Both the position numbers and the translations under genes were made by a program. A stretch of DNA of 64,000 bases, from contig JADJWL010000025.1 of assembly GCA_016716385.1 (NCBI GenBank), forward strand, positions 806,001 through 870,000. Direction: 5' to 3'. Source of the stretch: Bryobacterales bacterium. GTDB lineage: Bacteria > Acidobacteriota > Terriglobia > Bryobacterales > Bryobacteraceae. This document shows, one piece after another, positions 26,973-34,966 of the stretch. The stretch's first letter is position 1; each line of letters starts with the position of its first letter. The notes beneath the pieces were generated by a model that worked only from the letters and a program-made list of their open reading frames with translations, did no database searches and was not told the origin of the DNA.

Positions 26973-27824
26973 ATGACCGCCGTTCGAATCGCGTTCAGCC
27001 TGTTACTCGGCACGGCTCCCGCCGTTTTCGCCGACGATGCCCTCCGCCAGGCGCTGACTTTCCACGCCGGTTTTGACGGCGGAACCGACGCTGGCTTCGC
27101 GCTCGGCGACAAGCAAATCTACTCGGCCGCCTCCTACAAGGCGCAGGACGAAGCGGTGGCCGGACTCGGCGGCACCGACGTCGTGCGCGTGCCGGGCCAG
27201 GGGCGCTATGGCGATGCACTGAAGTTCCCGACGAAGAACACGAAGGCTGTCTTCTACAAGGCCCCTCGCAACGTGGCGTTTGACGCCCGCAACTGGAGCG
27301 GGACCCTCTCGTTCTGGCTGAAGCTCGACCCGGACAAGGACCTCGCTCCCGGTTACTGCGACCCGATCCAGGTCACCGACAAGGCCTACAACGACTCGGC
27401 CATCTGGGTCGACTACAGCAAGGACGATGTCCCTCGCCACTTTCGTCTGGGCGTGTTCGGCGCGCTGAAGTCCTGGAATCCGGACAACCTGCAAGGCGAG
27501 GAGAATCCCGCTTTTTCCGGACGGCTGGTGAAAGTGACGCGTCCCCCGTTCCGCGCGGACCGCTGGACTCATGTCGCGATTGTGTACCATCAGCTTGGCT
27601 CGGGCGACGGCCGCGCCCGGCTGTACCTGGACGGCGCCCTGGCCGGCGAGGCGCGTGGCATCCGCGAGCCCTTCGCCTGGGACCTGCCCCGTGCGGCGAT
27701 CCGGTTGGGCCTCTCCTATACCGGGCTGTTCGATGAGTTGGCGGTGTTTCGCCGCCCTTTGACGGACGAGGAGATCGGGCGCCTGCGCGCGCTCCCGGGT
27801 GGTGCCGCGTCCCTCTACAAGTGA
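26973..27824 (+). CDS. Secreted LamG-like concanavalin-fold protein
   Basis: A 283-residue exported protein with a signal peptide (first ~20 residues ending PAVFADD). The body has the LamG jelly-roll pattern: WSGTLSFWLKLDPD near residue 110, WTHVAIVYHQLGSGDGRARLYLDG near residue 200, and the closing IRLGLSYTGLFDELAVFRRPLTDEEI near residues 245-270. Such domains bind carbohydrates or act as structural modules. Its stop overlaps the GTG of the serine hydrolase gene by 4 nt, so the two are coupled. Confidence 0.82.
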   Translation: MTAVRIAFSLLLGTAPAVFADDALRQALTFHAGFDGGTDAGFALGDKQIYSAASYKAQDEAVAGLGGTDVVRVPGQGRYGDALKFPTKNTKAVFYKAPRNVAFDARNWSGTLSFWLKLDPDKDLAPGYCDPIQVTDKAYNDSAIWVDYSKDDVPRHFRLGVFGALKSWNPDNLQGEENPAFSGRLVKVTRPPFRADRWTHVAIVYHQLGSGDGRARLYLDGALAGEARGIREPFAWDLPRAAIRLGLSYTGLFDELAVFRRPLTDEEIGRLRALPGGAASLYK

Positions 27825-28915
27825 GAGCGGGCGCAATCTTCTGTGCACTCTGGCTGGTCGGCTGCGGGACGGCGCCGGAGCCTCCGGCGCGTGACGACAC
27901 CGCCCAACAGGTCCGCAAGCTGGCCGCGGGGCTGATGGCGCGGGAAGGCGTTCCTGGACTGGCGCTGGTGCTTCTGCGGAATGGCGACATCGTTCTCGAA
28001 GAAGCGATGGGGATCGCCAACACCCAGACTCGCGACCCGGTGCGCCGCGACACGGTCTTCGAGGCTGCGTCGCTCGGCAAGCCGGTCTTCGCCTACGCGG
28101 TTCTGCAACTGGTCCGGCGCGGCGCGCTCGATCTGGATGCGCCGCTGTCCCAGTACCTGCCGCCTCCCTACCGCCATGAATCGCGGCCATGGCTTGGAGG
28201 CGAGCGCCCAACAGCCGCGGTGCGTGACGCCCGCCTGGAGCGCGTCACCGCGCGGATGGTCCTCAGCCATACCAGCGGTCTGCCGAATTGGACCGCAGAC
28301 GGCGGGTTGCGCTGCGAGCGCGAGCCCGGCAGCGCCTGGCTGTATTCTGGCGAAGGCTTTGTCTACCTGCAGCGCGCCGTCGAACGGATCAGCGGCCGGA
28401 ACCTGCGCGATCTGATGCGCGAGACAGTGTTCGATCCGCTGCGCATGCATGACAGCGATTTCGTCTGGGCGCCCCGCTATAGCGGGCGCTTCGCCTCCGG
28501 TCACGACAGGTCGGGAGCGCCCGTTCCCCCGATCCCTGCCACGCGCCCGCTGGCGGCCGTCTCCCTCTACACGACTGCCGCCGACTACGCACGGTTCCTC
28601 GCGGTGTTCACCGCTGGAGACCTCCCGGAGGACGCCGCGCGGATGCTGGAACCAGCGGTTTCCGTGGACGCCGCACTCTCGATGTCGTGGGGTCTGGGTT
28701 GGGCGCTCGAAGGGACACCCGGCGAAGCGGCGTTCTTCCACTGGGGCGCCAATCCCGGCTACCAGGCGTTCGCAACTGGCAATTCCGCCTCACGGCGCGC
28801 CATGGTGCTGCTCACCAACTCCGACCACGGACTAAAGGTCGCCGCTGGACTGTCGCGCGCCTCCGGCGGCGCCTACCGGGCGTTCGCCTTCCCGATGCTC
28901 AATCCCGCCGATTGA
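27821..28915 (+). CDS. Beta-lactamase-class serine hydrolase (AmpC/esterase EstB fold)
   Basis: The 364-residue protein begins at GTG 27821 with a signal peptide containing a lipobox-like LWLVGC. The active-site S-x-x-K is SLGK in FEAASLGKPVF (near residue 85), the Tyr motif appears as YSGEGF (Gly where class C enzymes have Asn), and HWGANPGYQ stands at the KTG position. The family includes esterases, peptidases and class C beta-lactamases; the altered Tyr motif argues for an esterase or peptidase rather than antibiotic hydrolysis. The 3' end overlaps folP by 17 bp. Confidence 0.85.
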   Translation: MRAGAIFCALWLVGCGTAPEPPARDDTAQQVRKLAAGLMAREGVPGLALVLLRNGDIVLEEAMGIANTQTRDPVRRDTVFEAASLGKPVFAYAVLQLVRRGALDLDAPLSQYLPPPYRHESRPWLGGERPTAAVRDARLERVTARMVLSHTSGLPNWTADGGLRCEREPGSAWLYSGEGFVYLQRAVERISGRNLRDLMRETVFDPLRMHDSDFVWAPRYSGRFASGHDRSGAPVPPIPATRPLAAVSLYTTAADYARFLAVFTAGDLPEDAARMLEPAVSVDAALSMSWGLGWALEGTPGEAAFFHWGANPGYQAFATGNSASRRAMVLLTNSDHGLKVAAGLSRASGGAYRAFAFPMLNPAD

Positions 28916-29765
28916 TCGGGTCTTCGGACTGCGTCACGATTTCGTCGGCGACTTTGGCGGCTGCCGCCATTTCGGCCACATCGTGGACGCGGACGACGTG
29001 CGCCCCTCCCAGGATCGCCGCCGTGACCGCCGCGGCGGTCGCGTAGCGGGTCAGCTCCTCGGTTTCCCTGGCCAGGAACGACTTTCGCGAGGCGCCCACA
29101 AGAATCGGCAGATCCAGCCGGGCGAGCAGACGCAGCCGGGCCAGGATCTCGGAATTTTGTTCCTTGCGCTTGCCGAAACCGAGACCGGGATCGACCATCA
29201 GCCGCGTCCGGTCGTTGCCCGCCAAGCGCGCCCGCTGTGCGGTGGCTTCCAGTTCCCGCGCGACGGTCCCGGCCACGTCCTGCAGCGGACCGAGTCTTGC
29301 CCACGTCTCCGGCCGCCCCCGCATGTGGTTGAGGATCAGCCCCGCGTCGTGCTGCGCCGCGACCTTGGCGAGGTGCGGATCAATCGTCAGACCGCTCGGA
29401 TCGTTGATGATCTCCGCGCCATGGCGCAACGCCCGTTCGGCGACCTCGGCCTTGTACGTGTCGACACTGACCGGAACCCGCAACTTGTCGCGCAGCCGTT
29501 TCAGGACCGGGATCAGCCGCCGCAACTCCTCAGCCGCCTGGATCGGAGTGGCGCCGGGCCGAGTGGACTCGGCGCCGATATCCAGGATGTCGGCCCCCGC
29601 TTCTTCCAGTTCCACGGCGCGGGCGAACGCGCGGTCCGGATCGAGATACCGCCCCCCGTCGGAAAACGAGTCCGGGGTGACGTTGATCACCCCCATGATC
29701 AGAGTGCGCGGGCCGAGGTGGAGCTCCCGGTCGCGCAGTTTCCAGTAATAGCTCTTGCGAATCAC
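28899..29765 (-). CDS. folP: Dihydropteroate synthase
   Basis: Condenses pterin pyrophosphate with p-aminobenzoate in folate synthesis. In the 288 residues: MGVINVTPDSFSDGG near residue 24, DIGAESTRPGA near 58, SVDTYKAEVAERAL near 100, INDPSG near 120, DPGLGFGKR near 193 and GASRKSFLAR near 223. All pterin- and phosphate-binding motifs are intact. The start is GTG 29765 with GGGGAAT just before it; an ATG two bases upstream is out of frame and closes at once. It follows the MenC-like gene by 6 nt. Confidence 0.95.
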   Translation of the reverse strand: MIRKSYYWKLRDRELHLGPRTLIMGVINVTPDSFSDGGRYLDPDRAFARAVELEEAGADILDIGAESTRPGATPIQAAEELRRLIPVLKRLRDKLRVPVSVDTYKAEVAERALRHGAEIINDPSGLTIDPHLAKVAAQHDAGLILNHMRGRPETWARLGPLQDVAGTVARELEATAQRARLAGNDRTRLMVDPGLGFGKRKEQNSEILARLRLLARLDLPILVGASRKSFLARETEELTRYATAAAVTAAILGGAHVVRVHDVAEMAAAAKVADEIVTQSEDPINRRD

Positions 29766-29771
29766 ATTCCC

Positions 29772-30833
29772 CTAACCGATACGCGTGTGGCGGATCCGGT
29801 ACTTCTCCAGCGTATCGCGGCGCACCGTGTAGGCGCGTGGCGTCAGGTATCCCTCTCCGTCGATCGTGAGCGGCGGATCGAGAATATCGTCGGTGAACCA
29901 GCGCGACGACGCTTCCACATCGGTGGGGTAGAGGCAATTGGGCAGCGTCCCCAGGTGCACGGCTTCGGCTGAGGCGACGCCCAGCTCCGGCATCGTGCCC
30001 ACCCAGCAGGCGAGTCCCGCCTCCGCCGCGCGGTCGTGCATGCGTTTGGCGTTGCGGATGCCGCCCACGCGCTGGATCTTGATGTTGATGATCCGGGCGG
30101 CATTGAGCGCGATGATGCGCTCCACCAGTTCCATGGAGTCGGCCGATTCGTCGGCGCAGACGGGAGTCCGCACCTGCCGGCTCAATTCCGCCATCCCGTC
30201 GAGATCGTGGCGGCCCATCGGCTGCTCGTACATCATCAGGTCGAAGCGGTCGAGTTCGCGGAAGACCGGGATGTCGGAGACGGTGTAGGCGGCGTTGGCG
30301 TCCACCATCAGCGGGGTTGTGGGGAACTCATCGCGGATGCGCCGGACCGGCTCGACGTCCCAGCCCGGCTGGATCTTGATCTTCACTCTCCGGTAGCCCT
30401 CGCGGACGTACTGCCGGACGCGCTCGAGAAGCTCGTCCAGGGTGTCGTAGAGTCCAATGGCGACACCCGACGGGACCGGACGCGGCGCGGCCCCAAGCCA
30501 TTCGCAGAGCAGCTTCCCGCTGGTGCGCAACTCGTGATCCACAAGTGCGCCGACGACGCCCGCCTTGGCGAACGCTTCTCCTTCGACAACGCTGTCGAGA
30601 TCCACCGCCGGATTCGCGAGAACCGCGGGGGCGAGCGCCTCGATCGCGGCCCAACTCGACTCGGGCGTCTCTTGCGAGTAGAACGCCCCACCCATCGGGG
30701 ACGCTTCTCCCCAACCGGTGACGCCGTCCCTCTCGTACTCGATGACAATCGCGTCTTTCACCGCCACCGAACCGTTGGAAATGCGGAACGGCTCGTGCAG
30801 GGGAATCTGGATCCAGTGCAGTTGAATGGGCAT
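29772..30833 (-). CDS. o-Succinylbenzoate synthase / N-acylamino acid racemase-like enolase-superfamily protein
   Basis: Members dehydrate SHCHC in menaquinone synthesis or racemise N-acyl amino acids. The 353-residue protein has the acid/base Lys pair in VKIKIQPG (near residue 163), metal ligands Asp in MVDANAAY (near 190), Glu in YEQPM and Asp in CADES, and the second-side Lys in NIKIQRVGG (near 265). The fold and length match the MenC/NSAR group. No other men genes are nearby, so OSBS versus racemase is undecided. ATG 30833 is chosen; the longer open frame upstream overlaps the divergent regulator. Confidence 0.85.
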   Translation of the reverse strand: MPIQLHWIQIPLHEPFRISNGSVAVKDAIVIEYERDGVTGWGEASPMGGAFYSQETPESSWAAIEALAPAVLANPAVDLDSVVEGEAFAKAGVVGALVDHELRTSGKLLCEWLGAAPRPVPSGVAIGLYDTLDELLERVRQYVREGYRRVKIKIQPGWDVEPVRRIRDEFPTTPLMVDANAAYTVSDIPVFRELDRFDLMMYEQPMGRHDLDGMAELSRQVRTPVCADESADSMELVERIIALNAARIINIKIQRVGGIRNAKRMHDRAAEAGLACWVGTMPELGVASAEAVHLGTLPNCLYPTDVEASSRWFTDDILDPPLTIDGEGYLTPRAYTVRRDTLEKYRIRHTRIG

Positions 30834-30890
30834 GCCGGAAACTGCCAGTGTACCGTTTCCCGCCTGTCTGCGGCTAAAATAGGGAGTCGC

Positions 30891-31595
30891 ATGGCGAAGA
30901 AGATCGCGATCATTGAGGACGAACCGGAGTTGTCCTCTCTGATCGAGTACAACCTGGCGCGCCAGGGATTCAGCACGTTGATCCTGGCGGGCTCGAAGGG
31001 CGCCATGGCGGAACTCGAAACCTACAAGCCGGATCTCGTGATCCTGGACATCATGCTCCCCGATGGCGACGGGTTCGACCTCTGCCGTTCGATCCGCCGC
31101 CACACGGCGCTGGGCCGCGTTCCGATCATCTTCCTGACCGCGCGGTCGGACGAAGTGGATCGCGTGCTCGGCCTCGAGATCGGCGGCGACGACTACGTCA
31201 CCAAGCCCTTCAGCCCGCGCGAATTGATCGCCAGGGTCAAGGCGCACCTGCGCCGTGGGGAAAGCGAAACGGAACCCGAGGTGGCGGCAACGGTGAAGCG
31301 CGGGCCGTTCACTCTTGACCGCGCCGCTCACCGCGTGTTCCTGCACGAGGGCGAACTGCCGTTGACTTCGACCGAGTTCCGCCTGCTCGAGTTCTTCCTG
31401 ACCCATCCGGGACGCGCCTACAGCCGCGAGCAACTCCTGGGCGAGGTCTGGGGCGAGCAGCACTTCGTCACACCGCGCACGGTCGACGTGCACATCCGGC
31501 GCCTGCGCGAGCGGATCGAGGAACAACCCGACACGCCGCGGTTCCTGACCACCGTACGCGGCTTCGGGTATCGCTTCGAAGCTCCACAAGCATGA
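30891..31595 (+). CDS. OmpR/PhoB-family response regulator
   Basis: Two-component DNA-binding regulator of 234 residues. The receiver domain (1-120) has the acidic pair in IEDEP, phospho-acceptor Asp in VILDIMLPDGDG (near residue 53), Thr in FLTARS and Lys in VTKPFSP. The C-terminal winged helix (about 140-230) has LTSTEFRLLEFF and RTVDVHIRRLRERIE. AGGGAG sits 4 nt before ATG 30891. The stop overlaps the kinase start by 4 nt, so they form a pair. PhoB-like sequence, but no pst/phoU genes are in view. Confidence 0.93.
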   Translation: MAKKIAIIEDEPELSSLIEYNLARQGFSTLILAGSKGAMAELETYKPDLVILDIMLPDGDGFDLCRSIRRHTALGRVPIIFLTARSDEVDRVLGLEIGGDDYVTKPFSPRELIARVKAHLRRGESETEPEVAATVKRGPFTLDRAAHRVFLHEGELPLTSTEFRLLEFFLTHPGRAYSREQLLGEVWGEQHFVTPRTVDVHIRRLRERIEEQPDTPRFLTTVRGFGYRFEAPQA

Positions 31596-33037
31596 CTGCC
31601 AGGCTCTACTTCAAGACCCTGCTGAGCGTTATCGCCGTCCTCGCCGTGGCGATGGTGGCGGTGGACTACTTCGGAACCCGCGTTGTGCGTTCCAGCCACG
31701 AGAAGAACCTGGGCAAGGACTTGGCCGAACGGGCCGGCATGATCGCGGTCCTGCTGGAACGCGGCATGGACGATGCAACGATCGAGCGCGTCAGGTCGAT
31801 GGCCGCAGTCTCGCGGGCGCGGCTCACCGTGACGGGTCCCGATGGAACCGTGCTGTTCGACACGGAGGCCGAGGCTCGGACGATGGAAAACCATGCCGCC
31901 CGTGCCGAATTCCGCGAGGCGCTGGCCGGACGCGACGGATCGAGCGTGCGGCGTTCCACCACGACTGGCGTGGACTATCTGTATGTCGCGATCCCGTTCC
32001 GCAACGGCGCGCTGCGCCTGGCAGTGCCGCTGGTGGAGGTCCGCGAACAGGTGGAAAGCATTCGCCGCCAGATGCTGGGTTCCACCGCCATCGCGTTCAT
32101 TCCCGCCCTGCTGATCGCCGCGATTCTGGCGCGCCGGACGGCGCAGCGGCTGGGCCGCATCATCGCGTACGCCGGTGAACTGGCCCGCGGCAACTTCCGC
32201 GCGCGTCTGACGCAGGACTACGGCGGGGAACTCGGCATCCTCAGCCGCCAATTGAACGAAGCCGGCGAGCACTTGCAGCACGCCGTCGAACAGCTCGAGC
32301 GTGAGCACACCGAACTCGAAAAGCTGGAACGCGTTCGTAAGGATTTCGTGATCAACGTGTCGCACGAACTCCGGACGCCGCTCGCGTCGATCCAGGGGTA
32401 CGCCGAGACGCTGATCGACGGCGCGATCGAAGACGAGGTGAACCGCCTGCGTTTTCTCCATATCATCCGGCAGAACGCCGAGCGGCTGGCAAGCCTCACC
32501 GCGGATCTGCTGACGCTCTCCCGAATCGAACTGAAACGCCAGGACCTGCACTTCGCCAACCATGAGTTCGCAGACATCGTGACCGGGGCCATCGATACCG
32601 TCCGTCCGGTTGCCGACAAGAAGCGGGTTCGTCTCGCCGAAAGGTACGAGGTCGAGACCGCGTTCATCCACTGTGACGCCGAAGCCGTGCACCAGATCCT
32701 GATCAACCTGCTTGACAACGCGATCAAGTACACACCGGAAGGTGGAACGATCACGGTCGGCGCCCGCCCGGCGGCCGGTCCCGGCGGCGCGACGATGTTG
32801 GAGATTTACGTTAAGGACTCCGGCATCGGCATCCCCGCCGAAGATCTGCCCCGGCTGTTCGAGCGCTTCTACCGCGTCGACAAGGCCCGTTCCCGTGAAC
32901 TGGGCGGCACCGGACTCGGCTTGGCGATCGTCAAGCACCTGGTCCTCGCGCAGGGTGGACAGGTCCGGGTGGAAAGCGCCATCAACGAGGGATCGACCTT
33001 TTTCTTCACCCTTTCATCCACATTCACGACTCCGTAA
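31592..33037 (+). CDS. Sensor histidine kinase (PhoR-like)
   Basis: Inner-membrane sensor of 481 residues. Spans lie at about residues 6-28 and 165-185, bracketing a periplasmic sensor of about 135 residues. HAMP follows (RRTAQRLGRIIAYAGELARG), then the HisKA phospho-His in NVSHELRTPLASIQGYAE (near residue 263), and the ATPase domain with NLLDNAIKYTPEGG, DSGIGIP and GGTGLGLAIVKHL. It sits between two response regulators and is coupled to the first by a 4-nt overlap. Confidence 0.94.
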   Translation: MTARLYFKTLLSVIAVLAVAMVAVDYFGTRVVRSSHEKNLGKDLAERAGMIAVLLERGMDDATIERVRSMAAVSRARLTVTGPDGTVLFDTEAEARTMENHAARAEFREALAGRDGSSVRRSTTTGVDYLYVAIPFRNGALRLAVPLVEVREQVESIRRQMLGSTAIAFIPALLIAAILARRTAQRLGRIIAYAGELARGNFRARLTQDYGGELGILSRQLNEAGEHLQHAVEQLEREHTELEKLERVRKDFVINVSHELRTPLASIQGYAETLIDGAIEDEVNRLRFLHIIRQNAERLASLTADLLTLSRIELKRQDLHFANHEFADIVTGAIDTVRPVADKKRVRLAERYEVETAFIHCDAEAVHQILINLLDNAIKYTPEGGTITVGARPAAGPGGATMLEIYVKDSGIGIPAEDLPRLFERFYRVDKARSRELGGTGLGLAIVKHLVLAQGGQVRVESAINEGSTFFFTLSSTFTTP

Positions 33038-33057
33038 GTGTTTCGTAACACCTCGCG

Positions 33058-33083
33058 GGCTACCTTGGAACAGTAAGGTAGCC
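33058..33083 (+). promoter_or_regulatory. Inverted repeat in the leader of the second regulator
   Basis: GGCTACCTT (33058-33066) and AAGGTAGCC (33075-33083) form a perfect 9-bp stem with an 8-nt loop. It ends 8 nt before ATG 33092 and occupies the place where a Shine-Dalgarno sequence should lie; none is seen. It could be an operator or a translation-blocking hairpin. Not followed by a U-run. Confidence 0.6.
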
Positions 33084-33091
33084 AGCGCATC

Positions 33092-33796
33092 ATGAAGAAG
33101 ATTCTCCTCATTGAGGACGATGCAGATTTGTATGCCCTTCTCCAGTACAACCTGGAGAAGGAGGGGTTCACACTTGTGGGTTCGCAAACCGGCCGCGGGG
33201 CGGTCGACCTGGTCCGGTCCAGCCAGCCGGACCTGATTCTTCTGGACATCATGCTCCCGGATTCCGACGGGCTCGACATCTGCAAGTCGATCCGGGCATG
33301 CGCCGAACTGGCGCACATTCCCATCATTTTCCTCACCGCCCGGGCCTCGGAAACGGACCGAATCGTCGGTCTCGAGTTGGGCGCCAACGACTATGTCGTC
33401 AAGCCGTTCTTCGTGCGGGAACTGATCGCGCGGGTGAAGCTGCAGTTCCGGCTGCATTCCGAGCCGCCTTCATCCGTTCGCTCCGGCGGCATTGAGCTCG
33501 ACCGAAACAGTTGCCGGGTGCTGCTCCACGGCAAGCCGCTCGCCTTGACCGCGACGGAGTTCCGGCTGCTAGACTTCCTCATGAGCCGCCAGGGCGTAGT
33601 CTTCAGCCGTGACCAGTTGCTCAACTCCGTCTGGGGGAATGACCGCGCGGTCACCGATCGCGCCGTGGACGTCTACATCTTGAGGCTGCGGCAGAAGATT
33701 GAGGCCGACCCGTCGAATCCGCGGATGATCCATTCGGTGCGCGGATTCGGATATACGTTCGATCCGCGTACGGTTCCACAGGCCGTCTCCGCGTAA
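33092..33796 (+). CDS. OmpR/PhoB-family response regulator (second)
   Basis: A 234-residue regulator, paralogous to the one at 30891. Receiver: IEDDADLYALL, phospho-Asp in ILLDIMLPDSDG (near residue 53), FLTARAS and VVKPFFV. Winged helix: LTATEFRLLDFLMSRQG and RAVDVYILRLRQKIE. It follows the kinase gene by 54 nt rather than overlapping, with a hairpin between, so it may be expressed separately from the first pair. A strong bidirectional terminator follows. Confidence 0.93.
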   Translation: MKKILLIEDDADLYALLQYNLEKEGFTLVGSQTGRGAVDLVRSSQPDLILLDIMLPDSDGLDICKSIRACAELAHIPIIFLTARASETDRIVGLELGANDYVVKPFFVRELIARVKLQFRLHSEPPSSVRSGGIELDRNSCRVLLHGKPLALTATEFRLLDFLMSRQGVVFSRDQLLNSVWGNDRAVTDRAVDVYILRLRQKIEADPSNPRMIHSVRGFGYTFDPRTVPQAVSA

Positions 33797-33803
33797 GGTT
33801 GGA

Positions 33804-33834
33804 GCCCGCCGCACGTTCGGACTGTGCGGCGGGC
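33804..33834. terminator. Bidirectional intrinsic terminator
   Basis: An 11-bp perfect GC stem, GCCCGCCGCAC (33804-33814) with GTGCGGCGGGC (33824-33834) and a 9-nt loop, lies between the convergent response regulator (ends 33796) and the peroxiredoxin gene (ends 33842). The U-tract is weak on both sides. Confidence 0.8.
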
Positions 33835-33841
33835 CTTCCGA

Positions 33842-34366
33842 TTACTTCTTCAGCCGGCTGCACGCCTGGGCGGCGCCGCTCACATCGACCGCACTGGATC
33901 CTTCTTCGATGTATTGAATCCGGCCCGCGGTGTCGATGACAAACGTGGTCCGGTTGGCGACGCCGCGATCCTCCATCAGGACGCCGAAGTCCTTCGAGGC
34001 GGTCCGCATGAAGTCGCTAACCAGGGGATAGGTGAGACTCAACTGCTTGGCAAAAACTCCGAGAGACGGTGTGTTGTCGGTGCTGATTCCCAGAATCTGC
34101 GCCCCGGAAGACGCGAAAGTTTGGACACCAGACTGGTATCCGTTGAGTTCCTTCGTTCAGCCACCGGTGAACGCGGCCGGGAAGAACGCCAGCACGACGT
34201 TCTGCTTGCCGCGATAGTCGGAGAGCCTGATCTTCCTGCCCTCCGTCGAGTTGAGTTCGAAGTCGGGTGCCATATCCCCGACCTTGAGATGGGTCTTCGT
34301 CTGCGCACGCGCCGGCAGGGCTGACGCCGCGAGTCCGCTCAAAAGTAAAGCTGTTCGCCGATTCAT
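33842..34366 (-). CDS. Exported peroxiredoxin with in-frame TGA at the peroxidatic Cys (predicted selenoprotein)
   Basis: Read with TGA as selenocysteine, this is one uninterrupted 174-residue AhpC/TSA peroxiredoxin. An N-terminal signal peptide (about residues 1-21, with Arg-Arg at 3-4) exports it. The TGA (34159-34157, codon 70) falls exactly at the peroxidatic residue of PxxxTxxC, here PAAFTGG followed by Sec. The conserved Arg in RTTFVID and a distal Cys169 (possible resolving residue) remain. The neighbouring copy at 34442 is the same length, with TGC at this codon and about 18 other differences over the mature part, mostly conservative. AGGAGG lies 5 nt before ATG 34366. A SECIS-like stem-loop follows the TGA. 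Standard callers would split it into two fragments or call it a pseudogene; absence of any other lesion argues against decay. Confidence 0.87.
34123..34141 (-). promoter_or_regulatory. Predicted bacterial SECIS element
   Basis: Starting 15 nt after the TGA on the minus strand, GGATACC (34141-34135) pairs with GGTGTCC (34129-34123) in a 7-bp stem with one T-G wobble. The apical loop AGTCT (34134-34130) begins 22 nt after the TGA and has G at its second position followed by T, like the AGGUCU loop of E. coli fdhF. The bacterial SECIS rule I recall is a small loop with G in the first two positions, about 16-37 nt after UGA; this fits. The Cys paralogue has changed bases here and cannot form the stem. 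Confidence 0.8.
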
Positions 34367-34441
34367 GGGAACCTCCTGATACCGCCGAGGCTAGCATCTT
34401 GACGAGTCTGGAGGCAACGAATCAGGCTGCGGCGGGGGCCG

Positions 34442-34966
34442 TCACTTCTTCAGCCGGCTACACGCCTGGGCGGCGCCGCTGACATCGACCGCGCTCGATC
34501 CTTCTTCGATGTACTGGATCCGGCCAGCCGTGTCGACCACGAACGTGGTCCGGCTGGCGATGCCCCGATCCGCCATCAGGACGCCATAGTCCTTGGACGC
34601 GGTGCGCATGAAGTCACTCACCAGCGGGTAGGTGAGATTCAACTGCTTGCCGAACACGCCGAGCGATGGTGTGTTGTCGGTGCTGATGCCCAGGATCTGC
34701 GCACCGGAGGAAACAAACTGTTCCAGACCCGCCTGATAGCCGTTCAGTTCCTTGGTGCAGCCGCCAGTGAACGCCGCGGGGAAGAACGCAACGACCACGC
34801 TCTGCTTGCCGCGGTACTCGGAGAGCTTGATCTTGCGGCTCTCCGTCGAGTTCAGCTCGAAGTCGGGCGCCATGTCGCCGACCTTCAGATGGGTCTTGGT
34901 CTGGGCAGCCAGCGACGCCGCACAGAGCACAACGCTAGAAAGAAGCAAAGCCGTTCGCCGTTTCAT
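34442..34966 (-). CDS. Exported peroxiredoxin (Cys form), paralogue of the adjacent selenoprotein
   Basis: AhpC/TSA-family thiol peroxidase of 174 residues that reduces hydroperoxides, probably in the periplasm given the N-terminal signal peptide (residues 1-21, MKRRTALLLSS start). The peroxidatic Cys70 lies in PAAFTGGCTKEL (PxxxTxxC), the conserved Arg in RTTFVVD, and a second Cys169 near the C-terminus. AGGAG precedes ATG 34966. It is the upstream member of a tandem pair, with its stop 75 nt from the start of the Sec-coding copy, so both may be on one transcript. Confidence 0.94.
   Translation of the reverse strand: MKRRTALLLSSVVLCAASLAAQTKTHLKVGDMAPDFELNSTESRKIKLSEYRGKQSVVVAFFPAAFTGGCTKELNGYQAGLEQFVSSGAQILGISTDNTPSLGVFGKQLNLTYPLVSDFMRTASKDYGVLMADRGIASRTTFVVDTAGRIQYIEEGSSAVDVSGAAQACSRLKK

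Noticed and set aside
27821..28915. Calling the serine hydrolase an antibiotic-resistance beta-lactamase.
   Set aside because: The Tyr motif is YSG rather than YxN and the LamG partner suggests another substrate; the family is mostly esterases and peptidases.
30036..30890. A long plus-strand open frame fused to the first response regulator.
   Set aside because: It is antisense to the MenC-like gene; the regulator has its own ATG and ribosome-binding site at 30891.
33842..34366. Reading the peroxiredoxin at this position as a pseudogene broken by a stop codon.
   Set aside because: There is only one lesion, it hits exactly the catalytic Cys codon, the frame is otherwise intact and length-matched to the paralogue, and a SECIS-like hairpin follows.
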